Positions 24,297 to 38,133 are shown, counted from the first letter of the stretch. The stretch is DNA of 64,000 nt from Apiosordaria backusii (GCA_030549205.1 JAUKTV010000001.1:1488001-1552000), one strand, 5' to 3'. Translations and numbers: made by a program. The notes: a model not told the origin generated them from the letters alone.

Positions 24297-24742
24297 GGTC
24301 AATAGAGCAGCAAACCAGAGTGGGCAGTTTACAAGTTGGGCGAAAGCCGATGATGTAACCGCAGTTTTTCTTGCTAAAGAGCTGTGACCAGTGAACTGAA
24401 GCGGGGCAGCCCAGTGGCAGCGTCAAGGCCCACTTTTGTGCTGCCAGCGCGTTCTAGAGCCAGAGGCACCCACGGCATGAGAATACTAGAATTGAAGCCC
24501 ACTGGCAATCTCTCACAAGCAAAACAAATGTAGACTGAACAAAAAGGGTATATTGATAGTAAAAAAACACATCCACACATCACAACAAGTCAATGGCAAT
24601 TGGTTCATTTTCCCATTCCTCTCCTGCAGCTCTAAACTAAGCTGATAACGCTAGGTAGAATCCCGTTATCCCGACCCAAAGCAGTGAAAACCGTGACACC
24701 ATTGCCATTGAATGAACGATAAAATCAGAAACCGGGCACCGC
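24297..24742. other. Intergenic region between the L3 gene and the MSDEDY protein
   Basis: 446 bp between two minus-strand genes, holding the L3 3' UTR (right) and the promoter of the MSDEDY protein (left). A short inverted repeat, TGGCAGC and GCTGCCA separated by about 18 nt, lies near 24414-24445. No gene seen. Confidence 0.5.
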
Positions 24743-26360
24743 TTATGAGCTGGCAACCAAGTCCTTCTTGAGAGTACCTTGGTACTGCTTCTTCTCCGCA
24801 GGGGTCTGGAAGGCACCGTGACCGAACTCGGAGGAGGTATCGATCCATTTGAGCTCGACCTTCTCGAGGGCCTTGCGGGAGGTGTGGATGAACATGGACT
24901 TGCGGAGAGTCATGATACGCTTCTTGGTACCGGGGACGGAACCCTTGACCATGACGAAGTCGTTCTTGATCTCGCCATAGCGGACGAAGCCACCCATGCT
25001 GTGTCTTGTTAGCTTCAAACTCGTCAAAATCTAGCAAAAAGGAGTAAACATACGGAGTGATGGTCTTCTTGGTGACATCAACCTCAGTGGCGGCGTTGTC
25101 ATCAGCATCACCCTTGCCGATGCGGTAAACCTTGTGGTTGACCGAGGTACGGTGGTGGTAACCCATCTGACCAGCACGGGCAACAGTCCACTGGACGTGG
25201 GAAGGATGCCAGGCACCGATACAGGCGACCTTGCGGAGACCCTTGTGAGTCTTGCGAGGAAGCTTCTTGGTGCCCCATCTGGCGGTGACACCGCTGAAAC
25301 CGTGACCCTTGGTGACGGCAATAACGTCGATCATCTCGTCCTTCTCGAAGATGGTGTCGATGGAGACGGGCTTCTCGAAGAGGCCGTGGCCGAACTCGAC
25401 CTTGTCGGCGACGGAGCCACCGTTGATCTGGATCTCCATGAGGTGGGCCTTCTTCTGCTTGAGGGGGGTCTTGCGGATCTGGGTGTGGGCAAGAACGCGG
25501 ACAACGGTGCAGTACTTCTTGATGCGCTCGAGCTCGCGGGTGATGGAGGCACCGCTGTTCTCGGAGTGCTTCTTGGCGTACTTGGTGAAAGCCTTCTTCT
25601 TGGACTTGTACCAGTTCTTGTAGAAGCGGCGCTTGACCTCATCGGACAAGTGCTCGGCCCAGACGGTGGTCAGGGAGCGGAGACCGCGGGGAGTCTCGAT
25701 GTACTATTTTGTGTGTTAGAGTCGACCGTCTCTTGTTGTTCCTCAGCCGGACAGTAATGACTTACACCAACCAGACCCACAACAATCATCTGTAAAAGAT
25801 GTTAGCCATTGACATAAATAAAGCCAAGCGGGCTGTGTTGCGCGTACAGGAGGGGTATCAATGATTGTCACAGCTTCCACAACTTCCTTCTTGTTCGCCT
25901 TGGCACCGGGACGGTCCATGTCGCGGACGATGGTGGTCATGCCGGCCTTGTAGCCCATAGCGGCCGTCAGGTGGACGGGCTTCTTGGCGTCGTCCTTGGG
26001 GAAGCTGCCATTGTACATAACGATTAGCCTCCATCTCTTTCGCCGGCATTGGAGTTTGAGGGGGAGATATTTTGATGTTCCACTTACGACTTGACCTTTC
26101 CTCTATGGCGGGCAGCGCGCTTGCGCGGCAGGTAGGCCAAAGAGCCATGGCGAGGGGCCTCGTACTCTGTTCATGTTGTCAGTCTTCTGTCGCCATTCGC
26201 AAATTTCTCGCCCAGGCCGATGCCAATCGCAACGCTTCCGTTCTCCAAAGATGTCTTTCGCAATTTCGCCCATCCTGAGGATCCGGCCACATCGAGATTG
26301 GTTCGAAACTGGAGAGATTCGAGATTCGAAGAGAGGGCGCTACTCACTGCGGTGAGACAT
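24743..26360 (-). CDS. rpl3: 60S ribosomal protein L3 (uL3)
   Basis: Core protein of the large ribosomal subunit, reaching towards the peptidyl-transferase centre. Six exons on the minus strand: 26360-26348 (13 nt), 26166-26088, 26004-25848, 25789-25766 (24 nt), 25703-25054 and 24998-24743, giving 392 residues, a typical eukaryotic uL3 length. Start MSHRKYEAPRHGS is the family start. Recognisable blocks include AAMGYKAGMTTIVRDMDRPG, MIVVGLVGYIETPRGLR, VTKGHGFSGVTARW, WHPSHVQWTVARAGQMGYHH and MGGFVRYGEI. The 24-nt exon encodes exactly MIVVGLVG and is required to join DTPP to YIETP. The first intron (181 nt) is the longest and begins after the fourth codon. Codon use is strongly biased to C/G-ending codons, as expected for high expression, which also creates long antisense shadows. 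Confidence 0.97.
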
Positions 26361-27091
26361 GGTTGCTGATGTCCTCGTTTTACCGTGATGTGAAATGGAA
26401 AAATCCCCCAGGTCCGAACCACAAGAGCAGAAAAGTCGTCTTGAAATTTGGAGGTAGGTTGAATTTTTGTGTGGAAATGGAGCTGGGCGCTCGGGCCAAT
26501 TGCAGCGGAGCCCTAACTGGCCCAGCCCACTGAGAAGGTGAGAACTGGTCCTGCCCTCATCTGTGCCCCACTTTGCGATACTTCCACCAACGGGGCTCAA
26601 TTCACTCAAGGCGAGGGAGAGCTCTGACAGCTGGTCACGTGATGGAAAGACTTGTAATACAGAAAGAGAGACTTGCAAGAGAATGTCAAAACACATCAGC
26701 AATGTCAAGACCTCTGTGTTGAGCAAGGAAAATATTGCATGATTTCAACTAGACTACCACAGCTACACGCTTCATCGCTTCATCGCTTCTCAAATCCCAA
26801 CTACGGCTTTTGATGCGCCCGCCATCGATCTTATCCCGCATGTACATTTCAGAAACAACAACAATACTGACAAAACCATTAAACAAGTTGTGCAAAGCCG
26901 GCCTCCCCATACGCTAGATGTCCACAGTTGAATCTACCAAAACATGAAACCAACGGCCTGTCTCGCCTAACATGAAAATGAAAAGAAACAAGCCAAAATC
27001 TGCGTGAGCAAGAGCTGGTATAAGACGCAAGAAACAGAGCGCCTTTGATTACAAAGAAAACAAGTCATGACTGGAAAGCGACCAATAGCTT
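26361..27091. other. L3 promoter and Ssn6 3' flank
   Basis: 731 bp between two minus-strand genes. The part next to 26360 is the L3 leader and promoter and contains a CCCTAA core at 26510-26515 (TTAGGG on the other strand), a motif bound by TRF-like Tbf1 factors at ribosomal protein genes in some fungi; use here is inference. 26750-27091 is the likely 3' UTR of the Ssn6 gene. No other gene seen. Confidence 0.5.
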
Positions 27092-30005
27092 TTAGTTGCT
27101 CTCCACCTTTTGGCTCATGATGCCATTGATGCTGGCGCTGGTGGGGGTCCCATTCTTCATCTCGGCCGTCGCAGAAGCGGGGCCGGAAGTAGGTCCGGAG
27201 ACAATATCACCCTTCTTGTCCTCTTCCTCGCTATCATCGTAGTCTTCGTTGACATGCATCTTCCGGGCGGCGCGCTCGGGCTCGTTGACCGGAGGTGGAT
27301 GAGGGGCTGGGGGATGCGCATGCTCTATCCGTCTTTCCTCTTGCGCTGGGGGATAGTCTTTGTGACTCGGTCCGGGCTGGGGCCCAGGCCCATCGTGCAT
27401 GATGCCCTGCATGGAGGACGGGCCTTGCTGCATTGGCGGCAGATGAGCGGGGACTGAGTGCGACTGAGGATGATGGGCAGCCTCGGATGGGTGATAGCCC
27501 TCATTGCCGTGACGCTGCTCTTCCGCACGGCGCATCTCTTCAGCGCGTCTTTGCTCCTCTGCACGTCTGTGATCCTCCATGCGCCGATCATCGAAACGAT
27601 GGTTTTCAGATGAATTGCGACGATACTCAAGGCGCGGAGGAGTGGAAGGACGGCGGTGGCGCAAGTCCTCCATGCGGGCACGCGATTCTTCGGTTGTCGG
27701 TTTCTTGGACTCGCGGTCATCTTCCCACTCGCGCATGCGCTTGGGCCCAACCGAAGGAGGGCGCGGGTCATGCTGCTCCCGGTGATGGGGACCATCGAGA
27801 GGCATACCTTGCTGAGGAGGGTGTGGAACCCCTGGCTCAGGACCATTGGGACCAGGCTGCTCTGATGGGTGCGGGGGGTAAGGAGGCTGGTGCTGGGGAT
27901 AGGCCGACTTTGGTGATGGCATACGGTTGTCATGCATGGGAGCTCGGCCGTCATTTCTTGGGCTATTGGTGCGGTATGGCATGAGCGGATTCGGGGCTCC
28001 GCCGTTGGGAGGAGCGCTGCTTGGCTGAAGGACAGCGGCGGGAGCGTGTCCTCCATAGTTCGGGTTTCTAACACGCGGTGGTGGCCCAGCCACCTGGGGA
28101 GGAGGCTGCTGTTGTTGTTGAGGGGGAGGTGGCGGCGGGGGAGCTGCGTAGTGACCCGGCGGAGGAGGCGAAGGACCGCGTCTGTGTGGCTCCGGTCCTC
28201 GGCTTGGCTCCTGGTAAGGCCTCATCTGCTGCTCTTGCCTCGGGCTGGGCGGGCGTTGCATAGGAGGTGCTTGGCCGCGGAACTGCTCACTTCGATCGGA
28301 AGCATACGGGTTGGGTGGTTGCGGCGGAGGGTTAATCTCGGCAACACGACCAGCCCATGAGTTAGGGCCGCCCGGCCCAGCACCATTGTGCATCGGCTGT
28401 GGAGGCTGCGACTGCGGCGGCGGGCCGGAGCCAGCCCACTGCGGGCCCGGAGGACCAACTGCACCAGCGGCCTGATATGCTTGCGGGTGAACATCAGTGG
28501 GTGTCGGTGCTTGTCCGGGCGGAGCGCCATTCTGCCCTCCACTGCGCAGGAGTTGAAGACGGCTTTTGACGTGCGGGTTGTTTGGATCCAACTCGGCAGC
28601 ACGTTGATATGCGTCAAGGGCATCGGCAATCTGGTTGTTACATGATTCGTACAGAGTCCCCAGGTCATACCAAACCTCGGAGATGAAGGGATTGAGGCGG
28701 ATGGCGCGCGAATAGGCGTCCAGTGCATCCCTATACTGGTTGATCTGATAGTAAAGGACACCAATCGAGCACCAGAAAGTGGGGTTTCGCCCATCGCGAT
28801 ACACAGCCTGCTGGTAAGCCTCGTACGCTTTGGGATACTTTTGCTGCTGCATATAGCAACGACCAAGAAGATACCAGCTCTGGGCATCTGAGTTATCGGC
28901 GGCCACAGATTTCTCTAGGTACTCAATGGCCCGATCCTGGCTGGCAAAACTCTGGCTTTGGTTGTGATGCAACCAGCCCAGTTGCTGGAGAACCTTGGCG
29001 TGATTAGGATCCCGCTCAAGGACTCGGTGATATGCAGCCTTGGCGTTATCAAACTTGATATAATGTCAGTCTTCTTTCCCCACCTGATAGCCTGTGGGTG
29101 AGACAAGTGAAACTTACGTCCTTCTGTTGCTCATGAACGTGTCCAATCTGGAACCAGATATCCTCCTCTGTCAATGGGGCCGGAGGAGAGTTGACGATGT
29201 ATTTGAAACACTGAAGCAGCTCATGTCAGTGATTGTGGGAGAAGTCACATACACGTCGGTCACTTACCTCGAGAGATTGCGCGTATTTCTGCTGCTGCTT
29301 GTAGATTATGCCCAGGCGGAAATAAATTTCATGGGCCTTGTCGAACTCGGGATCCATCCCCATGACGTGAGAAAAGGCCTCTTCAGCGTGCTCCAACGAT
29401 CCGTATCGGTCATAGAGGATACCGATGCCATACCACAGACGTGGTTCTTTTGGACTGGGCAAGGTCATGAGAGCGGTTTGATACGCCTGATATGCCTGTT
29501 GAAGATCGTCCATCATCAGCCAACAATGACCTGTGGGGATGTCCGTTAGCCTTTGCCGCTCCAAGTCCTGTTGCATTGAGTGGCGTACCTAAGCTTCCCC
29601 AAGCCTCGCCATTTCTTTCATCCAGCTTGATGATTGCCTGCAGATATTCCGCGGCTTTGGGAAAGTCTTCTCGTGTCCTCAAGACGACGCTGATGGAGTT
29701 CAAGGCCTGGATTGAGTTCGGGTTGGCTCTGAGAGCTCTTTCATAGGATGCCATCGCTTCATCCAGGTTTCCCATGCGTTCGGCCAAAGAACCTGCAACC
29801 TTGTCAGTTCTCATGTGTTGCGCGATACTCAGCCCGGACGGCTTTGAACGAACTCACCAAGCTGCCACCACACCAACTCATTCATCTGTAACAAGGTCTG
29901 ACGCGACGCCGCGAGAGAGGGCGGAGGGCCGGGAGGGCCAACAGCGCCCGGGGGGGCATGATGCATCTGCATCTGCATCGGAGGGGAGGGGTGATGGTTT
30001 GCCAT
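27092..30005 (-). CDS. ssn6/rcm-1: TPR corepressor Cyc8/Ssn6 (RCM-1 in Neurospora)
   Basis: Scaffold of the Tup1-Ssn6 general corepressor, linking DNA-bound repressors to Tup1 and histone deacetylases in the nucleus. Five exons on the minus strand: 30005-29858, 29792-29589, 29530-29268, 29210-29118 and 29053-27092 (889 residues). The N-terminus is Pro/Met/His-rich. TPR repeats run from about residue 37 to 406, with clear units such as NLDEAMASYERALRANPNS, FPKAAEYLQAIIKLD, YGSLEHAEEAFSHVMG and NQYRDALDAYSRAIRLNP. The remaining ~480 residues are disordered and Pro/Gln/His-rich, with a run of prolines and glutamines near the middle and a highly charged Arg/Glu stretch (HRRAEEQRRAEEMRRAEEQR). The last intron uses AAG rather than CAG as acceptor. 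It has a 9-kb gene-free region upstream, which may hold long-range control elements. Confidence 0.95.
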
Positions 30006-33000
30006 GTTGCGTTTTGAGTGTTGTCGTGTTGAGACTACGATCAAGTGGAAATCCAAGCCACGGCGAAGTTGGCTGAGTTTAGAGTTTCGCTGCACGTGGA
30101 AAGGAATCCGTGGCGGGCGTTGTCAGGTACCACTGCAACGGGAAAAACAAGCTTTGGATTAAGCATAGACGCCCTTGTTTTATTCAACTAGCTGCCCAGG
30201 GAGCTGTGGTTGGCACCGTTGAGGCTGCAAAGGCGTGTCGTCGCGCTGACACGAGAGACTGGAAAGGGTTGTCTTGGGAGTCACGACGGCGGATAGCTTC
30301 AAAAGCTGGGCGTTCGGCTCGCCAATTCAGTCAGGCGACAGACAAAGTGGAACAATTGTAGAAGGGAGCCCCGAGGTCGGGAGTCGTGGTGAGAAACAAG
30401 ACGTGAAGCAAACGGAGATCGCTGAGAGCACCGGGTGGGATTGGTGGAAGCGTCGGCCCAGCTCAGTGAAGGCCGAAAGGGGGGAAAGAAAGGAAAGAGA
30501 ACAGAAGCCCGGGAAGAAATCTCGGGATGGGAAGAGTACGACTTGGTTTCGCAGCGGCAACTCCCCCAACCCATGCCAAGACCTGCCCAGAGAAGCGAGT
30601 GGAGGGATGGCCCTTTGGCTGTTCCGCTCATGTCTTGCAGGACGAGTGTGGAAAAGTCGAGCCAGGTTCCCGACAGGTCCCTGGTACCAGCATGCCGAGG
30701 CAGTGCTGTGGGAGCCTCTACCCGCCACTTAAGACTTTAGTGCCGCATCGCTAAACCGACCAAGGGCCACGCCAAAATGGGCAGGACAGTTCATCACTAC
30801 CTGTCAACTTTGCATCCAATCGCTCCGAATCTCATTCCATCGCTTCTTTCCATCAACATTGACCGAATGCCTCAGATGGGTCAAGCCGCGCGAGATCGGG
30901 AAATAATTTAACAATGGCGACAAACAATCGACCGTTCTTTGTTCAATGAAACGGACACACAGAACATACTGAGCAACACAAGATGACAGAAGATGGCATT
31001 TGGGTTGATGATTTCATGCACGACGCGTGGGCTCGGTCCCGCCGCTCCAAGGCATCACCAGGTAACGAGCGTTTCATCCCATATTTTCCCCGTCGGTGGC
31101 GGTGCCTGTCCAAACAGGTTCTCATGGTTGTGTGGTTCCTCAGCCTGACGGCGGCTGATGTGCCTCTGTGCGCTGTGCTTCCCCAGGGCCGCATTCCCAA
31201 GGGTTCGAGCAGGTACCAGGTACTTGGGCGGTACGTGGCTGACCGAAAAACCAACCTCTCTTCCAGGGGAGGGCGTTTCCGGAGCAAGCGGCTACGCCAT
31301 TTCGTTTTAGTGTGTGGATACCGCAGAACTGTGGCGACGGTGCAACGAGCCGGCCGGCCCTCCACCATGCGTCCCGCCCGCATCAACAACCAGACAGGGG
31401 GGCCCCACACATACTCTCCCGTGCCCACACAATCCCACCTTGCACCGACCACCGCACCACACACCACAGGTTCCTGGGCGTGTCATTGTCAATCAACCAA
31501 AGTCCAACCTCCAGGCGCGGGCAGAGAACGCCAGCCAGCCAGCCAGCCAAGAGCAAGCGGCAGCCAGCGAGCCACCAGCCAGCCCGTCACCAACGATGCG
31601 ACGCAGAACCCTATCGCCCCAAATGAGGTGGACCGCCGTAATTGGAGCTCGATACTCATCGGAAAATAACTGCGCCTGCCATGCACCGTGACTGCGAGTC
31701 TGTTTCTCGCCTGCTGCGGTACATGCTGGAAGGGATGAAGACGGGAGCCTTTCGAGCCGTCAGCTCTTATTAACCCCTCCTCTGGGCAAAATGATGCTGT
31801 CATCTCTGGTAACATCCAGCCACACCTCACATTACAATCTACGGCCCCGTTGGAACTGCGTGTCCCATGGGGAAAGAGCCAAGGGTGGCACTCGAGTCGG
31901 CCAAATTGAGTGCCAATATCAAGAGAACACCCTCCTCTCCGCGAGTTTGGTCGGATACCGCAGTGATAAAAGGAGCGTGATTGCCGAGTTATAGAGATTT
32001 CCGTGATGGATGAAACGGCTGGGCAATCTGCCGAAAGGCAAAAGACTCTATCTTAGGGGATCTTCTCGTCGCAGATGCTACCTTACAGAACAGGTTGCAG
32101 TGTGATCTTGACTGATGCAGACTGGGCATCGTTGACACCTCTAACTCGCTACAGCGTCCACATTAGACTGAACGCACGGTTTGGTCCTGAATGCGATTCA
32201 ACAATCCCGAGGACCCGCGATAACGTCTTCGTATATGGCAAATAGGTCTTGGAACTCCAACGGTGAGGCGTGCCGCAAGCTGCCTGTTCATCCATAATTG
32301 GCTTTCATGTGGCCATACGATGGGCTCGGTCGGCGCCTGGGGCTTTCAAGTGTCCGTTGAACCGTTGACAACTCGGAGTTTGACATCATAGGTTCCTGAG
32401 ATGGCGTACACTACTTTTCGGGAGTCTTGACAACTTGCACTACCCACGCATAAAATTTCGGAAAGTCAAATTTGATCTGATCTCTGCCGAGATGTTTCTG
32501 GGCCTTGCGGAAGGAAGGAAAAACAGATGTACATGTCCCGTTGTTTCAGTGTCAGCATGATGCACACAAATCACCCCAATGGTCAAACACCACCTTCGAA
32601 CCACCAGGCACCCTGCCGAGCAAAAGATTCGTCGCCAGATTTTGTTCAACCCCAATCTGTCAATGCCTAGCAATTCCGACACATGGGAAGACCCGACGGA
32701 AAGCCGATTACGCCTCCCCTTTTTCGAAGCCCCCGAAGGAAAGCACATCGACCGACGGGACCCAAGAAACGGCCATTGGCAGCCCTTTGCCCCTCTCTGC
32801 CCCTCACCGGCTGCACGCACGTTCCACAGGGAACATGGAAGGGCAAGAAGAGGGTTATGTAAGAGAGACGACTTCCGTAGCGCCCGTCGCTACTGCAGTT
32901 TTAGGCATCCCGCACGCTGCACGTGGGTTGGGCGACTTGCCAGGTAGGTGACCGCTACGATGGATGGAGGCATGCTCATTTTTGGGAACGATGCTCTCAG

Positions 33001-34170
33001 GGTTATACGTGAGGCAAGTCCAAGTCTGAGCCATCATGAGTGACTCACGGCATCCGGCATTCGACCAGTCTTCGATCGGGATCTGATCTGACCTGATCGA
33101 TGGTTCATATTGCACGCCAGAAAATGGAGGCAACACCCTCACAAATAACGTTTCATTGCGATTCAATCATCACGCTTATCCCCCATACTTATTGCTCAAT
33201 TTTTCGTTCTCCGTACCTAACCCACCCAGTTTCAAGCTCGACCAATATCACCACAAACCCATCGCACAACCATCAGTTCACCACCAATCGTCCCGTGTAT
33301 GGCAGATCAGATATTAATCCGTACGGAGCAAGGATGCAGTTCCCCGTTCCTACTATATACATCTGACATGGACACAACCCGTTTCACTTCAACAAGCAAA
33401 CAGGGCAGTGCCGCATGTCATCCTTCCGCCTGCCTACAAGCAGCTATCCAACTGCCTGCCGTGCCTCTTTTCGAGGCAGTAGCTCTGGGTTGGGTAATAA
33501 GCGGTCTACTCGCCGGTCGACCAGGTCAATATTCTCTGCCCCAAGAAGGCGCAGCTCGGTCTCGATTACGGCGCTGTCTGACTGCCGCACATATTCTGAG
33601 AGCACTCTCCTCAACGATAAGAATGGATTTATTCGGAACTGGAAAATGCAACTGAACAGACATTTAGGTGAAGCCGCCAACAGCAGGGACAGACACGCAA
33701 AACTATAACAGCACGTGTTGGGACCTACCTCCAACGGTAGGACAAACTGACGCTGTGATCACCAAGAAGCTGCACATGCACGAATATGCAGGCCCGGCTC
33801 AATTTCCCATCACCTCTCACATTCACCTCTTTTCGTTTGCTATTCGCCCTGTTGCCGATTTTGAAGGTCGTTGCAGAACATTCGAATGACATCCCGTGCA
33901 AAAAAGCAAAAAGTGGCTTATCAGCTCTTGATGAACCAAGACAAACCCGCCGACCCTAGGGTCGATCCCGACAGATATTTGTGTGCTGACAGGCTGCCCA
34001 CGGCTGGACGGGGATGGAACCCGGTGAAGGCGAGAAAGGGGGCGGGTGTGCGAAGGATGAAGATCTCTTCTGGGGTTACAAGATATGCGTCCGATGTGTC
34101 CGATTTGTTGCGCGCACAGGTCATCAGTGTCATCTGTTGGATTTGGGGGCGTTTGGGTACTTATCTCACT

Positions 34171-34212
34171 CACTCACCGAATCCAATCACTCACCGAATC
34201 CAATCACTCACC
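34171..34212. repeat. 17-nt tandem repeat, 2.5 copies
   Basis: Unit CACTCACCGAATCCAAT occurs perfectly twice and is followed by the first 8 nt of a third copy. Lies in the gene-free region upstream of ssn6. Confidence 0.9.
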
Positions 34213-37200
34213 ACCTTTTTCCTCCCGGTTGTTGCTCCTGCCGGTGCGGTTTCTCAACTCGTCACACTTCTGCAGTGGTGGTGGGTGTGGCAGAAACTAG
34301 GGCAAAGACAGGGGGTTCCAATGGATGCAACGGGGAAATGTCTTTCTTGGAACCATCCGTGAAGGTGGGTCTGTGACACCCCAGCTTTTTCTCTTTCCAT
34401 CTTATCCTTGTGGGTCCCGCTTCCATTCAGGTCTTGCGGAGAATATTAGGTAAGCGTAATATTAGGCCGGGGGTGCACGGATAGTCTAAGCTGTTTGAGG
34501 CAATCAGCTTAAATTCTTCGGGATCTCTTGTCTTCGGTCATGTCATCGCTGTCATGTCACGTGAGTTGCAGATGTGCGGGTTGTCACGCAGCGAGATCGA
34601 TGGGGAAAGGGGGCCCAGAAGTTTATTACATACTACATTACACCACGGCAAAAAGAGACAAAAAACCGTCGAGGGCTCCGTGGCTGCAGGCCAAATCATG
34701 CCGTGTTCCCTTCCACGGACGGAAGCATACATCTTCACACACTGATAGCGTCGTCGTCGGCTTGTGGACATGACTGTGTCCCCCCTGCCGTGTGTACCGT
34801 GGTAGCAACACTGCAGCTAGCAGCTTGCTTGTTCCTTTACGTTACAAGCAGACGGGCGGCATTTTCTTTTTTATTTAGTGTACATACCATTTTTCGCTTA
34901 TGTTTTTGTAGTGCACATTGCTCACACATCCACTTAATTCATAAGCTCACCCCCCTGGCTCCCCCCCGGTCAGAAACGAAAACGGCACATTTTGACTCTC
35001 TCTCACTTCTCTTCCCCACCCCACGGGGCTGTGACATGCACCCGGCATTTTTCGAACCTTACCATATCCGACCAGCCGCCGCACCTGCATGTTTTGACCA
35101 GAAAATGCAGCGCATCATGTGTCAGATGCGTTGGCCATTGCTCAGGCTTCTCCTCTTGCTGTAGTGTAGGCTCAGCTTACGATTTGCGCTTCACAAACCT
35201 GGGGGGTGGGGGGTATGAAACCGGTGAAATAATTGACACCACACAGAGAAGCACCACACCCCCCTCCCCCTTGTTGCACCCTCGGTTGGGTCTTGGCGCG
35301 CGTTTTTGCGCCATCTCTCCTTCCACACAATCGAAACCGGGGTCCTTGTTCGCTTTCTCACTTGGGGCAGTTTGGCAGGGAACCAGAGAAAAACCTCCCG
35401 CAAGTCCCTCTGTGTGGTGGACAAACAAACGAACGACGCCATCACCAATTAACGAAATAGAAGGCGTTGCTTGATATTGATACCAAGCCTCTAGAGTACC
35501 ACATTGCGGACAAGTAGGACAGATCAGCACAAGGGGCCGAGGAGAGCGAGCGTTGGATCGCATCGGTTCATTACACAAGTAGTTATGCGGGCGGTGTGCA
35601 AGCATTATAATCTTGTGTCATCACCCCCAGCCTGCCGAGACCTTTTTTTGCCTTCCCTTCCCCTTCCCGCAGACACGTGAAGGCCGAATCGGTTCTTTCT
35701 GGGGTTGGGGTTCGAGCTAAGGTATCCGTCGCTACACTAGGCTTTTTACCCCTCCCTGGGCTGCTGATTCGCGTCGCCGCGTGCGTGCACAGCGCGGCAC
35801 GCCCAGAGAATGCCCAGAAGGCTTGATCGTAACCTGAACGGCAAGTGCTTGGCCAGAGATCAGGTCAGATGTCAGCAACAAGACAATAGATTTGGGGGAG
35901 ATGCTTGGAAGATCCATGGACGGTGAGGGGGAAAACGACGCTTGGATTCACGCCCAGAGAAGGACCAACAACATGTCAGGTTTGTCTCGGTTGATGGGAT
36001 GGAAATCCTCCCCATCGTTGACCCCGTTCGTTCATTCACCGCCGTCGCAATGCATGATCATCGTGATCGTGGGCATCATCTGCACACTGCATCTTCATCT
36101 GGTGGAGAAAGCCTGACGTACCTACCGTAAGGGTCGGTCGATCTTATTCGACGGCAATTAATTAATCGACCAGAAAATTATATACAAAGATCTGAGGAGG
36201 TAGTCTATCAAACGCCCGCCCGTCGACTGGTATTGTAGATACCTGATCTGGGTATTTATCTACCGAACCTCTCACGAACCCACAAACCACCAATTGTCAG
36301 AAACCAACATCTCTGCAAGCTCTCGTGTTCAAGGGTTCGCGGCGTCTACGCAGGGCAACCACGCAAGGCAACGGCCCACACCGGGGAGAAGGAAAGATCG
36401 AATCGTCGGCGGAGAGCGCGGCCCATCTCAAACACAAGCCGCCCAACTGCTGGTCGTTCTTTTTTTTTCCCAGCGGCATGGGCACGGGTTTTGGTTGGAC
36501 ACACACCCCCCGACCCCTCCCCTGCCCCTTCAGACTTTCTTCATTTCGTTAGAACGGCCCCGCTTTTCGGGGTTTGATTGATTTGATTTGATTGATCTTC
36601 ACCTTTTTGATCTTCTCCCTCGGGCTAACGCAGCAGCTGGCTTAGCTGGCTGGCTGGACCTTTCAGGTGTGGCTCACCTTGGTTTGTGTGACAGGGGAGG
36701 GAGGTGAAGGGGGACGACTCACCGAGGTGAAGGTTCGGTATAACGGGAAGGTGTGAAGATGCGAGACTGATGGTGTATGTGCAACAGGTGCTTGAGACAC
36801 CGGGACGGAGATGATGGATCGAGAGAGGGAAACAAAATGCTGCTTTCCGCGACCCCTCGAAGCACTTCCCGAGATGTATGGAACAGTCCCACAAGACGGT
36901 ACTGTGCTCAGCACACACTCAACGCACGCACGCACGGGGTTTTGTTTCTTCTGGCATATGTCTCTCTTTTGTGCCGTTACACAAGATGAGATGTAGGATG
37001 TCAGATGGGTGCGCGGTGTCTATCGCTGACCTCCCCTTGTCTTTACCAGATACCGTTCCCTCGAGGGCTGTCGGCAGAATTTAGCTACAGCTCTTGTGTC
37101 ACAGAGAGCCGAAACGGTGAAAGCTTGTCTTTTTTAGTCCGTTGACACAGGTACAGGACACAGACAACATACAAAGACAAGTCATTCGTCACGAGTGGGA

Positions 37201-37576
37201 TGGGGTAATGTGTTCTTGTGCTTTCCAGGTGCTGCCTGTTTTGTTTGGGTTTCAGTGCTGTCTTTCGGTCGGGTGGTTGGTGTCTCGGTGCCACTGTCCT
37301 ACTTGGACTTTGCCTCTTCTCAGGCGAGGGACATCGAAATACATCTCTAGTTCTTTGCATGATGCTTCTTCTCTGGGGTTGTATAAATCCCGAACATTGA
37401 GAATACTCTACCTCACTTACAAAAACCGAACCCTCGCCCGTTTAGAACTTCTCGAAACATCACTCGAACATCAACACTCAGTTCTCGAGTCTAAGCGATT
37501 CGGCCCGACCGGCAAACACATGTTCCTCTGTTCGCTGTTACACGAACACGATCAATGTTCCCGAAGTTGTTCAGCC

Positions 37577-37599
37577 CACACACACACACACACACACAC
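37577..37599. repeat. CA dinucleotide microsatellite
   Basis: Eleven and a half perfect CA units in non-coding DNA. A simple-sequence repeat likely to vary in length between strains. Confidence 0.9.
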
Positions 37600-38133
37600 C
37601 TCTTCTAACTTGTGAAGTGTGTGATAGTCTCGGAAAACACATATCAAAAGACTTCTCGTTCTGTCTTTTCCATTATAGCTGGTTGTAATACAGCCACAAG
37701 CAAAACTACACAGACACAACGCCCGCGGCACAAACGCAAATACAGACCACACTTTATATCGTGCCATGTGACAGATCAGATTCTACTCGGCTATCAACCA
37801 TCTGTGAATGGGCACAAAACATCACATGACTGAGCGATATACATAGGGAAGTCAGCATGCTACAAAACAGCAGCATGCTACAAAACTGAAGGGCTCGTCT
37901 CATTTGGCATATTCTCTCTTTGTCTAGTAACTATGAGGACGGTCGAAAGATCAGGTCAACATCCTACCAAACCACGTTTTTTTGGCCCGTCTATATGTCT
38001 GTCTGCCCTGGGGCCGGAACCAACCGGACTTGCTTCCCCCTGCGCCTCTTGTGGCCACACCCAACAACGCCCATCGATCTAACCGGCGCCTAAACGGCAC
38101 GGGATGGTAGATCTGACTTGAACCTGACCGAAC

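Noticed and set aside
25134..25757. 207-codon plus-strand frame opposite ribosomal L3
   Set aside because: It is an antisense shadow of a strongly codon-biased gene; its composition (Leu/Gly/Val/Asp repeats) mirrors the L3 codons.
27325..28074. 249-codon frame on the same strand as ssn6 in another frame
   Set aside because: Shadow of the Pro/Gln-rich ssn6 tail.
30983..31669. 228-codon plus-strand frame in the 9-kb gap
   Set aside because: The C-terminal half is Gln/Ala/Pro/Ser low complexity from CAGC-type repeats, with no conserved motif or supporting intron structure.
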